A stretch of 64,000 nt of DNA from Sphingomonadales bacterium (GTDB taxonomy: Bacteria; Pseudomonadota; Alphaproteobacteria; Sphingomonadales; Sphingomonadaceae). Both the position numbers and the translations under genes were made by a program. Shown piece by piece: positions 17,870 to 26,598 of the stretch; within the stretch, counting starts at the first letter, position 1; every line of letters starts with the position of its first letter. The stretch spans positions 31,448 through 95,447 of the forward strand of contig JAIXYT010000041.1 in the NCBI GenBank assembly GCA_027490095.1, in the 5' to 3' direction. Below the pieces are notes generated by a model. It was not told the DNA's origin and made no database searches. It saw only the letters and a program-made list of their open reading frames with translations.

Positions 17870-18331
17870 TCAGAGCGGATAGCCCGCAAACCCCTTCGTC
17901 CGGTGCATCGCAACCGAACTCGACACCCGCTCGATCTGCCAGGGCCCCGACGTCCATTCGGCAGTCAGGTCGCGCCACTCCGCCATGTCGGCCACGATCA
18001 CCTTCACCAGATAGTCGCTCTTGCCCGAGATCTCGGCAGCCTCCAGCACCCGCGGGTCCTTCGCGAACAGCGTTTCCACGCTGCGGAAATCCTCCGGCAG
18101 GTGCCGCTTCAGCGTCACTTCCCCATAGATCAGAAGGGCCGCCCGCAGCTTCTCGATCGCGATGTCGGCCCGATAGCCCGTGATGATCCCGATCTGCTCC
18201 AGCCGGCGCACCCGCGCCAGGCAGGCCGACGGGCTCAGCGCAACCGCATCCGCAAGCGCCGCATTGGTGATTCGCCCGTCGCGCTGCAGCGCTGCCAGAA
18301 TCTTGCGGTCGATCCGGTCGATGCTGTCCAT
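17870..18331 (-). CDS. Lrp/AsnC family transcriptional regulator
   Basis: A 153-residue DNA-binding regulator that senses an amino acid. It has the AsnC-type HTH (DRIDRKILAALQRDGRITNAALADAVALSPSACLARVRRLEQIGIITGY) and a RAM ligand-binding domain (SGKSDYLVKVIVADMAEW). The start MDSIDRIDRKIL is conserved in the family. It is divergent from the arginine succinyltransferase operon with an 80-base gap, so arginine- or ornithine-dependent control of that operon is a reasonable inference. No operator was identified by eye. Confidence 0.93.
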   Translation of the reverse strand: MDSIDRIDRKILAALQRDGRITNAALADAVALSPSACLARVRRLEQIGIITGYRADIAIEKLRAALLIYGEVTLKRHLPEDFRSVETLFAKDPRVLEAAEISGKSDYLVKVIVADMAEWRDLTAEWTSGPWQIERVSSSVAMHRTKGFAGYPL

Positions 18332-18411
18332 TCCTGTCCCCACCGCAGATTGTGCGGTTTCGCCCGCAGACTTTCGTTACCCCGGTTCCGCTCCATCGGG
18401 CAAGAAGGGGC

Positions 18412-19443
18412 ATGCGCGATGCGGCTGCGATCACTCTTGCGGAATGGCGGGTCAGGCCGGCGAATGCGGCCGATCTCGATGGCCTGAAGGCGCTGGCCGA
18501 ACTCACCGGGGGCGGCTTCACCAACCTCCCCAACGACCGCGCCGCGCTTGCCGAGCGGCTCGACTGGTCCGAGCGAAGCTACGCCGCCGACATCCGCGAG
18601 CCCGAGGACGAGAAATATCTCCTCGTCCTCGAACATGGCCCCACGGGCCGCATCGGCGGAACCGCCTGCCTCTTCAGCCGCGTCGGCGTCCGCTGGCCCT
18701 TCTACTCCTACAAGCTCACCACCCTCTCCATGCAGTCGAAGGAGCTCGGCCGCACCTTCCGCACCGGCGTCCTCCATCTCGTCAACGATTTCGACGGCGC
18801 AAGCGAGGTGGGCGGCCTCTTCCTCCACCCCGAGCTCCGCACCGGCGGGCTCGGCCGCCTGCTCGCCCGCAGCCGCTACCTCTTCCTCGCCCTCCACCGC
18901 GCCCGCTTCGGCGACCGCGTGCTCGCCGAGCTCCGCGGCCGGATGCGCCCCGACGGCAGTTCGCCCGTCTGGGACGGCCTCGCCGGCAGGTTCTTCGGCA
19001 TGGGCTTCCAGGAGGCCGACGCCTTCAACGCCGCCCAGGGCAACCAGTTCATCGCCGACCTCATGCCCAAATATCCCGTCTATGTGGCGCTCTTGCCCGA
19101 GGAGGCGCAGGCCGCGCTCGGCCAGCCGCACGATGCCGGTGTCGCCGCCCAGCGCCTGCTCGAGGCCGAGGGCTTCGCCTTTCACGGCTATGTCGACATC
19201 TTCGACGGCGGCCCCACCATGGATGTCCGCGCCGGCGACATCCGCACCGTTCGCGAAGCCGTCCATGCCCGCGTGGCAGGCCCGCTGGCCGGAGACGGCA
19301 CGCCGCGCCTGCTGGCAGCCGGCCAGCTCAAGGCCTTCCGCTGCGCCGCAGTCCCTGTCCGGCAGAGCGAGGACGGCGGGCTGCTGGTCGAACCCAATGC
19401 CCCCTTCCAGGCCGGAGACGAGGTGCTGCATGCCCATTTCTGA
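18412..19443 (+). CDS. astA: Arginine N-succinyltransferase
   Basis: First step of the ammonia-producing arginine succinyltransferase (AST) pathway: arginine plus succinyl-CoA to N2-succinylarginine. The 343-residue protein shows RPANAADLDGLKALAELTGGGFTNLP near the start, then YSYKLTTLSMQSKELGRTFRT, SEVGGLFLHPELRTGGLGRLLARSRYLF and WDGLAGRFFGMGFQEAD, which are AstA signatures. GAAGGGG precedes the chosen ATG. It overlaps astD by 14 bases. An AsnC-type regulator is divergent upstream. Confidence 0.95.
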   Translation: MRDAAAITLAEWRVRPANAADLDGLKALAELTGGGFTNLPNDRAALAERLDWSERSYAADIREPEDEKYLLVLEHGPTGRIGGTACLFSRVGVRWPFYSYKLTTLSMQSKELGRTFRTGVLHLVNDFDGASEVGGLFLHPELRTGGLGRLLARSRYLFLALHRARFGDRVLAELRGRMRPDGSSPVWDGLAGRFFGMGFQEADAFNAAQGNQFIADLMPKYPVYVALLPEEAQAALGQPHDAGVAAQRLLEAEGFAFHGYVDIFDGGPTMDVRAGDIRTVREAVHARVAGPLAGDGTPRLLAAGQLKAFRCAAVPVRQSEDGGLLVEPNAPFQAGDEVLHAHF

Positions 19444-20860
19444 GACACTGAAGAGCATCCGCCCCCACGACGCCTCGCTCCTCTGGGAAGGCCCGGTCGC
19501 GCAAGGCGCCGATGTCGCCGCAGCCGTCGCCCGCGCCCGCGCCGCCCAGCCCGGCTGGTTCGCCGCCGGCCTCGAAGCCCGCCTCGCCGTCGTCCGCGCC
19601 TTCAAGGCCGCCGTCGAGGCCGAGGCCGACGCCTTCGCGCGCCTGATCGCGGACGAAACCGGCAAGCCCCACTGGGAAGCCAGGACCGAGGTCGCAAGCG
19701 TCGCCGCCAAGGTGGAAATCTCGATCACCGCCCATGCCGAGCGCACCGGCAGCCGCGAAGCCCCGTTCAAGGCCGATCCCGCAGGCGCCAGCCAGGCGCT
19801 GCGCCACAAGCCGCATGGCGTCCTCGCCGTCCTCGGGCCCTACAATTTCCCCGCCCATCTCCCCAACGGCCACATCGTGCCGGCGCTGATCGCGGGCAAC
19901 GCCGTCGTCTTCAAGCCCAGCGAACAGACCCCCGCGGTCGGCGCCTTCATGGCCGCGCTCTGGGCAAGGGCCGGGCTCCCCGAAGGAATCCTGGAACTGG
20001 TCCAGGGGGCCGCCCTCACCGGCCGTGCGCTGGCCGCCGCCGACACCGACGGCCTCCTCTTCACCGGTTCCGCCCCCACCGGCGCTGCGCTCGCCCGCCA
20101 GTTCGCCGAAACCCCGCACCGCATCCTCGCCCTCGAAATGGGCGGCAACAATCCGCTCGTCGCCTGGAACCTCGCCGATGCCGATGTGGAGGCCGCCGCC
20201 CTCATCATCGTCCAGTCCGCCTTCCTCTCGGCCGGCCAGCGCTGCACCTGCGCCCGCCGCCTCATCGTGCAGGATGGCGCGCACGACCGGCTCGTCGACG
20301 CCGTGGTCGCCCTTGCCGACCGCCTCGTCATCGACCAGCCCTTCGCCGATCCCCAGCCCTTCATGGGCCCGGTCATCGACAACCGCGCCGCCGACGGCCT
20401 CCTCGCCCGCAGCGCCGCCATCCACGGCAAGACCATCCGCCCGCTCCTCCGCCTAAAGGACGGGCTCCCCTTCCTCACCCCCGGCATCGTCGACGTGACC
20501 GGGCTTTCCGTCCCCGACGAGGAACTGTTCGGCCCCTTCCTGCAACTCGTCCGCGTGAACGACTTCGAATCCGCCATTGCGGCCGCCAACGCCACCCGCT
20601 TCGGCCTGTCGGCAGCCCTCCTCGGCGGCGACCGGCCGCTCTACGATCGCTTCTGGGCGGGCTCCCGCGCAGGCGTCGTCAACTGGAACCGCCCCACCAA
20701 CGGCGCGGCGTCCAACGCCCCCTTCGGCGGCGTCGGCCTCTCCGGCAACCACCGGCCCAGCGCCTATTACGCCGCCGACTATTGCGCCTGGCCCGTCGCC
20801 AGCGTCGAAGCCGAAACCCCCTTCATCCCCACGCCCGCCGGCGTGACGATGCCCAGCTGA
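19430..20860 (+). CDS. astD: N-succinylglutamate 5-semialdehyde dehydrogenase
   Basis: Oxidises succinylglutamate semialdehyde to succinylglutamate with NAD, fourth step of the AST pathway. The 476-residue protein is an aldehyde dehydrogenase with GPYNFPAHLPNGHIVPALIAGNAVVFKPSE (cofactor site), FTGSAPTG, LEMGGNNPLVAW with the catalytic-base Glu, and SAGQRCTCARRL with the catalytic Cys, all in AstD-specific wording. The start at 19430 lies inside the end of astA, giving a coupled overlap. The astC aminotransferase that should feed it is not in the window. Confidence 0.95.
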   Translation: MPISETLKSIRPHDASLLWEGPVAQGADVAAAVARARAAQPGWFAAGLEARLAVVRAFKAAVEAEADAFARLIADETGKPHWEARTEVASVAAKVEISITAHAERTGSREAPFKADPAGASQALRHKPHGVLAVLGPYNFPAHLPNGHIVPALIAGNAVVFKPSEQTPAVGAFMAALWARAGLPEGILELVQGAALTGRALAAADTDGLLFTGSAPTGAALARQFAETPHRILALEMGGNNPLVAWNLADADVEAAALIIVQSAFLSAGQRCTCARRLIVQDGAHDRLVDAVVALADRLVIDQPFADPQPFMGPVIDNRAADGLLARSAAIHGKTIRPLLRLKDGLPFLTPGIVDVTGLSVPDEELFGPFLQLVRVNDFESAIAAANATRFGLSAALLGGDRPLYDRFWAGSRAGVVNWNRPTNGAASNAPFGGVGLSGNHRPSAYYAADYCAWPVASVEAETPFIPTPAGVTMPS

Positions 20861-20872
20861 AAGCCCGCGCTG

Positions 20873-22165
20873 ATGCCCGAACTCAACCTCGACGGCCTCG
20901 TCGGCCCCAGCCACAACTATGCCGGGCTCAGCCTCGGCAACATCGCGGCCACCAGCAACGCCGGCGGCACCAGCGCGCCGCGCAAGGCCGCGCTCCAGGG
21001 CCTCGCCAAGATGCGCCGCCTCGTCGATCTCGGCCTGCCGCAGGGCCTGTTGCTCCCCCACCGCCGCCCCAACACCCGCTTCCTGCGCGGCATGGGCTTC
21101 GAAGGCGATGACGCCCGCGTCCTCGCCGATTGCGCCCGCGAGGATCCGCAGCTGCTCGCCGCCGCCTTCTCCGCCAGCGCCATGTGGACCGCGAACGCCG
21201 CCACCGTCAGCCCGGCCGCCGACACCGCCGACGGCCGCACCCACCTCACGGTCGCCAATCTCGTCACCATGCCGCACCGCAGCCAGGAATGGCCGGAAAC
21301 GCTCGCCCAGCTGAAGCTCGCCTTCGCCGACGCGCGCCATTTCGCCGTGCACTGGCCCGTGGCGCCCGGCTTCGGCGACGAGGGCGCCGCCAACCACATG
21401 CGCTTCTGCTCCGGCCACGCGAACCCGGGCGTCGAGGTCTTCGTCTACGGCCTCAACCGCGGCGGCAGGTTCCCGGCCCGCCAGCATGTGCGCGCGTCCC
21501 AGGCCGTCGCCCGCACCCACGGCGTCAGGCAGCCGCTGTTCGTCGAGCAGGCAGACCGGGCCATCCAGGCCGGCGCCTTCCACAACGATGTCGTCGCGGT
21601 CGCCAACGAACATGTGCTGTTCGCTCATGAAGAGGCCTTCGAAAACCGCGCCGGCACGCTCCAGCTGCTGGCAGACCGCGTGCCGGGCTTCTGCCTCGTG
21701 GAGGCGCCCTCCGCCGACGTCCCGCTGGCGGACGCCATCGCCAGCTATGTCTTCAACGCCGCCCTCGTCAGCATCGGCCAGGGCGAAATGGCGCTGATCC
21801 TGCCGAAGGAAGCCGAGGAAACGCCCAGCGTCTGGCGATGGCTCCAGCGCGTGCAGCAGGATCCCGCCAACCCGATCAGCCAGCTCCATGTGCTCGACCT
21901 GCGCGAAAGCATGCGGAACGGCGGCGGCCCGGCCTGCCTGCGCCTCAGGGTCGCCCTCAGCGACGAGGGCCTCGCCGCCGTCGACCCCCGGTTCCTGGTC
22001 GACGCGACAAAGCTCGATCGGCTGGAACGGCTTGTCGAACGCGCCTGGCCCGAAGCCATCGCGCCGTCCGACCTCGCCAATGCCCAGCTCTGGCGCCAAT
22101 GCCATGCCGCCCACGATGCACTTCTGGCAGAGCTCGACATCGCGCCCGACGAACTGGGCGCCTGA
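20873..22165 (+). CDS. astB: N-succinylarginine dihydrolase
   Basis: Converts N2-succinylarginine to succinylornithine, CO2 and two ammonia, second step of the AST pathway. The 430-residue protein starts PELNLDGLVGPSHNYAGLSLGN, a strict AstB N-terminal signature. It has HRSQEWPETL, the pentein-fold residues in FHNDVVAVANEHVLF and the Cys-containing end block RESMRNGGGPACLRLRV with the likely catalytic Cys. It follows astD by 12 bases. astE is absent downstream, where unrelated UrcA genes lie on the other strand. Confidence 0.96.
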   Translation: MPELNLDGLVGPSHNYAGLSLGNIAATSNAGGTSAPRKAALQGLAKMRRLVDLGLPQGLLLPHRRPNTRFLRGMGFEGDDARVLADCAREDPQLLAAAFSASAMWTANAATVSPAADTADGRTHLTVANLVTMPHRSQEWPETLAQLKLAFADARHFAVHWPVAPGFGDEGAANHMRFCSGHANPGVEVFVYGLNRGGRFPARQHVRASQAVARTHGVRQPLFVEQADRAIQAGAFHNDVVAVANEHVLFAHEEAFENRAGTLQLLADRVPGFCLVEAPSADVPLADAIASYVFNAALVSIGQGEMALILPKEAEETPSVWRWLQRVQQDPANPISQLHVLDLRESMRNGGGPACLRLRVALSDEGLAAVDPRFLVDATKLDRLERLVERAWPEAIAPSDLANAQLWRQCHAAHDALLAELDIAPDELGA

Positions 22166-22210
22166 CCGCCCGGCTGCCCGCGACCGGACGTCGCCGGCGC
22201 GAGCCTGTCC

Positions 22211-22516
22211 TTAAAGGCCGGCCAGCCGAACCTCGCGGCCCGCCGCACGCTGCTTCAGCTCGGCGCGCGCGGCATTGCCCGCCGCGATCATGCACAGGTT
22301 CTGCTGGCGCCGGGCCTCGGCCGGCGCGCCCGGCTCGACGCCACAGACCTTCGCAGCGGCCAGGTCGATGCGGCGCTCCAGCGCGGCCCGTTGGGCCGGG
22401 TCCGCCAGATCGACCCCGCGGGTGGACACCATCGCGCTCTGCGGTTCATCCGCCAGCACCGGCCCGGCAAGCGCAAGGCCTGCTGCAACCATCGATGCCG
22501 ATACCCACGCAAACAT
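22211..22516 (-). CDS. UrcA family exported protein
   Basis: A 101-residue protein with a cleavable signal (FAWVSASMVAAGLALAGPVLA) and a mature part, VSTRGVDLADPAQRAALERRIDLAAAKVCG, which is the UrcA pattern: an SxxxVDLxxPxGxxxLxxRIxxAAxxVCG core with a second Cys later (NLCMIAAG). UrcA proteins are periplasmic, small and of unknown function, and are abundant in sphingomonads. A second member lies 228 bases away on the same strand. The two have little else in common, so an old duplication is possible but not proven. Confidence 0.85.
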   Translation of the reverse strand: MFAWVSASMVAAGLALAGPVLADEPQSAMVSTRGVDLADPAQRAALERRIDLAAAKVCGVEPGAPAEARRQQNLCMIAAGNAARAELKQRAAGREVRLAGL

Positions 22517-22694
22517 CCGGAAACTCCTGTGCTTGCGGCAGTCCGTTCATGCGGTCTGCCGTCGCACCGGGTCTTTAGCCTGCAAGCGTTACAGTTTCCC
22601 TTGCCGGTCGGCGGACGGATCATGACATTCTGCAAACGCCATCTGTAAGGGACGGAGCCCCCGGACGGATCGGCAGGCGACGGGGCCGCCAACG

Positions 22695-22719
22695 AAAAAG
22701 GGGGCCTCATGGGCCCCCT
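22695..22719 (-). terminator. Intrinsic terminator of the second UrcA-type gene
   Basis: On the minus strand an eight-pair GC stem (AGGGGGCC against GGCCCCCT, loop of five) is followed by TTTTT (complement of 22695-22699). It lies about 25 bases beyond the stop of the gene at 22745-23068. Confidence 0.75.
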
Positions 22720-22744
22720 GTTCCGATCCCGACGCGAACGGCGC

Positions 22745-23068
22745 TCAGTCGCGGCTTGCGGTCGCCGTGGCAGTCGCGGCTGCGCGATTGGCGCGGATCG
22801 CGGCATCCACGCTGCCGGCCAGCGATGCGCTGGTCTCGGCGACGCAGCGCGCCTGCTCGTCGTTCAGCACGATGCTCTGCGGCATGCCGTCGACCGAGCA
22901 GATGGCCTGCACGGCGCGGTCCAGCCGGCGCTGCAGCGTTGCACGCCCGGCTTCGCTTTCCAGTTGCAGGTCCGTGAACTGAACCCGCTTCACGCCCTCG
23001 GGCGATGCCACTGCCGGCACCGCACCGAGGGCCGCGACAGCTGCAAGAACAAGTCCGAAATTGCGCAT
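22745..23068 (-). CDS. UrcA-like exported protein
   Basis: A 107-residue protein with signal peptide RNFGLVLAAVAALGAVPAVAS. The mature region has VQFTDLQLESEAGRATLQRRLDRAVQAICS, matching the UrcA layout (domain-opening strand, SExGRxxLxRRLxxAxxxxC), and a second Cys in NDEQARCVAET. The start MRNFGL is set by the signal peptide; longer in-frame extensions look non-coding. It is followed by a strong intrinsic terminator, so it is probably monocistronic. Function unknown. Confidence 0.78.
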   Translation of the reverse strand: MRNFGLVLAAVAALGAVPAVASPEGVKRVQFTDLQLESEAGRATLQRRLDRAVQAICSVDGMPQSIVLNDEQARCVAETSASLAGSVDAAIRANRAAATATATASRD

Positions 23069-23268
23069 CACACAGTCTCCCGATCGCGTGCGCCCCTTGA
23101 TCGGGGCTTCCTTACACGCCGGGAGCATCGGGCGGACCGACAGCACGGACTCACGCTCCATGCTCCCTCACACGAAGGAAGCTATGCCTGTGTCACCAAC
23201 ATGTCAACGGGCCGTCACAAAAGCGAAACACTAATCTGCATTATGCACTGCCCGCGATTCGGCGCCCC

Positions 23269-23916
23269 CTAGCGCCCGCTCAGCAGCCGCCTGTCCAGAT
23301 AGCGCTCCACCGTCCCCATCATGTCGTCCATCTCGGCTGCGAAATGGTGGTTCGCGCCGTCCACCTTCTCGTAATCGATGGTGATGTGCTTCTGCGTCTT
23401 CAGCTTGTCGACCAGCTTCTGCACGGCCGGCTCCGTCACGACCTCGTCGCCCGTCCCCTGCACGATGATCCCGCTCGAAGGGCAGGGCGCCAGGAAGCCG
23501 AAGTCATACAGGTTCGCCGGCGGCGCGATCGAGATGAACCCCTTCACCTCGGGCCGCCGCATCAGCAGCTGCATGCCGATCCAGGCGCCGAAGCTGTAGC
23601 CGGCCACCCAGGTGCCGCTCGATTCCGGATTGGTCGCCTGCAGCCAGTCCAGCGCCGAGGCCGCATCGGACAGCTCGCCAACCCCATTGTCGAACACCCC
23701 TTCCGAGCGCCCGACCCCGCGGAAGTTGAACCGCAGCGTCGCAAAGCCCCGCTTCACGAACATCTGGTACAGGGCCAGCGCGATCGGGTTGTTCATCGTG
23801 CCGCCGGCCTGCGGGTGCGGGTGCAGGATGATGGCAACGGGCGGGCGGGGCTTGCCGGCGGGCTGGTAACGCCCCTGCAACCGGCCTTCGGGTCCTGGGA
23901 AAATGACTTCCGGCAC
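23269..23916 (-). CDS. Alpha/beta hydrolase (COG2945 type)
   Basis: A 215-residue serine hydrolase. HPHPQAGGTMNN, FNFRGVGRSEG and VAGYSFGAWIGM (nucleophile Ser in GYSFGA) are the signature of the small COG2945 hydrolases, and DGANHHF near the end supplies the catalytic His. Substrate unknown. In alphaproteobacteria this gene is often next to iron-sulfur cluster genes, and here it is divergent from two cysteine desulfurase genes with a 124-base gap, so a shared regulatory region is plausible. Confidence 0.88.
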   Translation of the reverse strand: MPEVIFPGPEGRLQGRYQPAGKPRPPVAIILHPHPQAGGTMNNPIALALYQMFVKRGFATLRFNFRGVGRSEGVFDNGVGELSDAASALDWLQATNPESSGTWVAGYSFGAWIGMQLLMRRPEVKGFISIAPPANLYDFGFLAPCPSSGIIVQGTGDEVVTEPAVQKLVDKLKTQKHITIDYEKVDGANHHFAAEMDDMMGTVERYLDRRLLSGR

Positions 23917-24040
23917 GCTGGCTCCTTGAGGGTCTCTTGCGGCGGGCGTCCGGGCTTCGAATTGGGGGCGGGCGCACGCCGGGCATGGTATCCGGGAAAG
24001 GGCGGCCTATAAGGAGCGCGACAGGCAAAAAGCAAGCAGC

Positions 24041-25114
24041 ATGACAGGCACCACCTATCTCGACTGGGCCGCGACCGCGCCGCTGAGGCCCGAAGCCGCT
24101 GCCGCGATGGCCACGGCAGCGCAGCGTCTCGCAATGGGCGAATGGGCCAATCCCTCCTCGGTCCACGCCCCGGGCCGCGCTGCCCGCCGTGCCCTCACCC
24201 AGGCGCGCGAGGCGATAGCCGCCTTCTTCCGCGTCGATGCGGACGCCCTCATCTTCACCAGCGGCGGCACCGAGGCGCTTGCCCTCGCCCTGCAGGGCGC
24301 CGACTGCACAGCCCGTCTCGTCGGCGCCACCGAACACAGCGCCGTCCTCGCTGCAGCCCCGCAAGCCACCATCATCCCCGTGGACCGGCAGGGGAGGGCG
24401 CTGCTCCCCGAAATCCCCGAAGGCGCCCTCGTCGCTTTGCAACACGCCAACAACGAAACCGGCGTCGTGCAGGACCTCGCGTCCATCGCCGAAACCGTCC
24501 ACGCCCGCAGCGCCCGCCTCGTCGCCGACTGCGTGCAATCCGCCGGCAAGCTGCCGCTCCCCCCGGCCGATTTCATCGCCGTCTCCGCCCACAAGCTCGG
24601 CGGCCCGGCCGGCGTCGGCGCCCTCATCGTCCGCTGCAAGACCGGCTTCCGCCCCATCCAGAAGGGCGGCGGCCAGGAACAGGGCTGGCGCGGCGGCACC
24701 GAAAACCTCCTCGGCATCCTCGGCTGGGCCGCCGCGTTGGAGGCCTGGGACGCAGATTTCCCCGCCCGCGCCGCCACGCTCCAGCACCGCCTCGAATCCG
24801 CCGCCACGGCCCTCGGCGCCCGCGTCAACGCCGCCAACACCCCCCGCCTCCCCACCATCACCAGCCTGCACCTGCCCGGCGTCCCCGCCGCCACCCAGCT
24901 CATGCAGCTCGACATGGCCGGAATCGCCGTCAGCCAGGGCGCAGCCTGCTCGTCCGGCACCCTCAAGCCCTCCGCCACCCTCGAAGCCATGGGCCTCCCC
25001 GAAGCCGCCAGCCAATCCCTCCGAATCTCCACCGGCTGGACGACGACCGAGGCCGACATCGACCGCTTCCTCGCCGCCTGGTCCCCACTTGCCGCCCGCG
25101 CTCATGCCGCCTGA
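24041..25114 (+). CDS. Cysteine desulfurase, NifS/IscS class V, first copy
   Basis: A PLP enzyme that takes sulfur from cysteine. The 357-residue protein starts TYLDWAATAPLRPEA (in place of the usual LDNAATT), with TEHSAV, HANNETG and SAHKLGGPAG carrying the PLP Lys185. The active loop QGAACSSGTLKPS carries the persulfide Cys303 of the short-loop class I type. All key residues are present, so it should be active. It overlaps the second cysteine desulfurase by 11 bases; the two and the ferredoxin form one operon. It is shorter and more divergent than the second copy. Confidence 0.88.
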   Translation: MTGTTYLDWAATAPLRPEAAAAMATAAQRLAMGEWANPSSVHAPGRAARRALTQAREAIAAFFRVDADALIFTSGGTEALALALQGADCTARLVGATEHSAVLAAAPQATIIPVDRQGRALLPEIPEGALVALQHANNETGVVQDLASIAETVHARSARLVADCVQSAGKLPLPPADFIAVSAHKLGGPAGVGALIVRCKTGFRPIQKGGGQEQGWRGGTENLLGILGWAAALEAWDADFPARAATLQHRLESAATALGARVNAANTPRLPTITSLHLPGVPAATQLMQLDMAGIAVSQGAACSSGTLKPSATLEAMGLPEAASQSLRISTGWTTTEADIDRFLAAWSPLAARAHAA

Positions 25115-26222
25115 CATCCTCGATCTCGACGCCCAAGCCACCAGCCCGCTTGCCCCGCAAGCGCTCGCCGCCATGCTCCCCCACCTCGAAACGCAGCACT
25201 GGAACCCCCACAGCGCCCACCGCGGCGGCCGCCGCGCCAAAGCCGCGGTAGAGGCCGCCCGCACCCAGGTCGCCACCGCGCTGGGCCGCGCGCCGGAAGG
25301 CCTCCTCTTCACCTCCGGCGCAACCGAAGCCAACAACCTCGCCCTCAAGGGCACCATGGAAACCCGTCCCGGACGCCTCCTCACCTTCGCAACCGAACAC
25401 AGCTGCATCCTCGAAACCGCCCGCCACCTTCAGCGAAACGGCACCCCCGTCACCATCCTCCCCGTGGGCGCAGATGGCCTCCCCGACCGCGCCGCCTACA
25501 CGTCCGCGCTGGCCGCAAACGACGTCGCCCTCGTCTCCGCCATGTGGGTCAACAACGAAGTCGGCACCATCTGGCCCATCGCCGACATGGCGGCCGAAGC
25601 CCACGCCGCAGGCGCCCTCTTCCACACCGACGCAGCCCAGGCCTTCACCAAGCTCCCCCTCGACGCGCCGGCCGCCGACCTCATCTCGCTGTCCGCCCAC
25701 AAGATCGGCGGCCCGAAAGGCATCGGCGCCCTCTGGGTCCGCCCGGGCCTAACCCTCGCCCCCCTCCTCGACGGCGGCGGCCAGGAAGGCGGCGTCCGCT
25801 CCGGCACCCAGTCCCCAGCGCTCGCCGCAGGCTTCGGCGCAGCCGCCGCCCTCTCCAACCCCGCCGAAGCCCGCGCCAACGCCAGCGCCCTCATGGCCCT
25901 CGCCCTCGAAATCCTCGCCCCCATCCCGCACAGCATCAACGGCCCAGACCCGCGCGGCCCCCACCGCTGGCCCGGCAACCTCAGCGTCACGTTCGGCGTG
26001 GACGCCTCCCGCCTCATCAGCGCACTCCCCACCCTCGCGCTCGCCTCCGGCTCCGCCTGCTCCTCGGGCTCCGGCCGCCCCTCCCACGTCCTCGCCGCCT
26101 TGCGGCTAGACCCCGCCGCCGCCCGCCGCACCTTTCGCCTCGGCTGGCAACCCGCCATGTCCCCCGCCGATCTCGATCACGCCCTCACCCAGCTCACAGC
26201 CGCCGTGGAGCGCCTCTCATGA
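25104..26222 (+). CDS. Cysteine desulfurase, NifS/IscS class V, second copy
   Basis: A 372-residue paralogue of the preceding gene. It starts DILDLDAQATSPLAPQAL and has FTSGATEANNLALKG, TEHSCIL, WVNNEVGTIWPI, SAHKIGGPKGIGALW with PLP Lys200, and GSACSSGSGRPSHVL with persulfide Cys319. GGGQEGGVRSGTQ is a standard NifS motif. The start overlaps the upstream copy and the stop overlaps the ferredoxin start (ATGA). No IscU, SufE, SufB or IscA gene is adjacent, so the sulfur acceptor is not apparent. Confidence 0.93.
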   Translation: MPPDILDLDAQATSPLAPQALAAMLPHLETQHWNPHSAHRGGRRAKAAVEAARTQVATALGRAPEGLLFTSGATEANNLALKGTMETRPGRLLTFATEHSCILETARHLQRNGTPVTILPVGADGLPDRAAYTSALAANDVALVSAMWVNNEVGTIWPIADMAAEAHAAGALFHTDAAQAFTKLPLDAPAADLISLSAHKIGGPKGIGALWVRPGLTLAPLLDGGGQEGGVRSGTQSPALAAGFGAAAALSNPAEARANASALMALALEILAPIPHSINGPDPRGPHRWPGNLSVTFGVDASRLISALPTLALASGSACSSGSGRPSHVLAALRLDPAAARRTFRLGWQPAMSPADLDHALTQLTAAVERLS

Positions 26223-26554
26223 CGCACATCCGCTTCCTCAACCCCGACGGAACCCTCGCGGCCGAGGCCCATGCCCCCCCCGGCACCCGCCTCCTCACCC
26301 TCGCCCAAACCCTCGGCCTGCCCCTCGAAGGAACCTGCGAAGGCGCAATGGCCTGCTCCACCTGCCACGTCATCGTGGCCCGCGAACATGCCCGGCTCCT
26401 CACCGAACCCACCCCCCACGAGGAAGACATGCTGGACTTCACCGCCCACGTCCAACCCACCTCCCGCCTCAGCTGCCAGATCCACACAACGGCAGATCTC
26501 ACGGAGCTGACGGTCAGTTTGCCTGTCGCGCACACCAACATGCAGGGGCGATAG
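26219..26554 (+). CDS. 2Fe-2S ferredoxin (adrenodoxin/Fdx type)
   Basis: A 111-residue electron carrier. The cluster ligands are Cys40, Cys46, Cys49 and Cys86, in CEGAMACSTCHV and SRLSCQI, the CX5CX2C...C spacing of the vertebrate-type/Isc ferredoxin group. It starts in a 4-base overlap with the second cysteine desulfurase, implying a role in iron-sulfur or sulfur-transfer chemistry with those enzymes. It could alternatively supply electrons to a monooxygenase such as the P450 near 34 kb, but that gene is distant and this context argues for the desulfurases. Confidence 0.93.
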   Translation: MTHIRFLNPDGTLAAEAHAPPGTRLLTLAQTLGLPLEGTCEGAMACSTCHVIVAREHARLLTEPTPHEEDMLDFTAHVQPTSRLSCQIHTTADLTELTVSLPVAHTNMQGR

Positions 26555-26598
26555 CCGCCCCTACCCAAAGTTTCACAAGGCTGGCATAAGCCCGTCGG

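Noticed and set aside
25104..26222. Reading the two desulfurases as one frameshifted gene
   Set aside because: Each has a complete set of PLP and persulfide residues and its own ends, so they are two genes that overlap by 11 bases.
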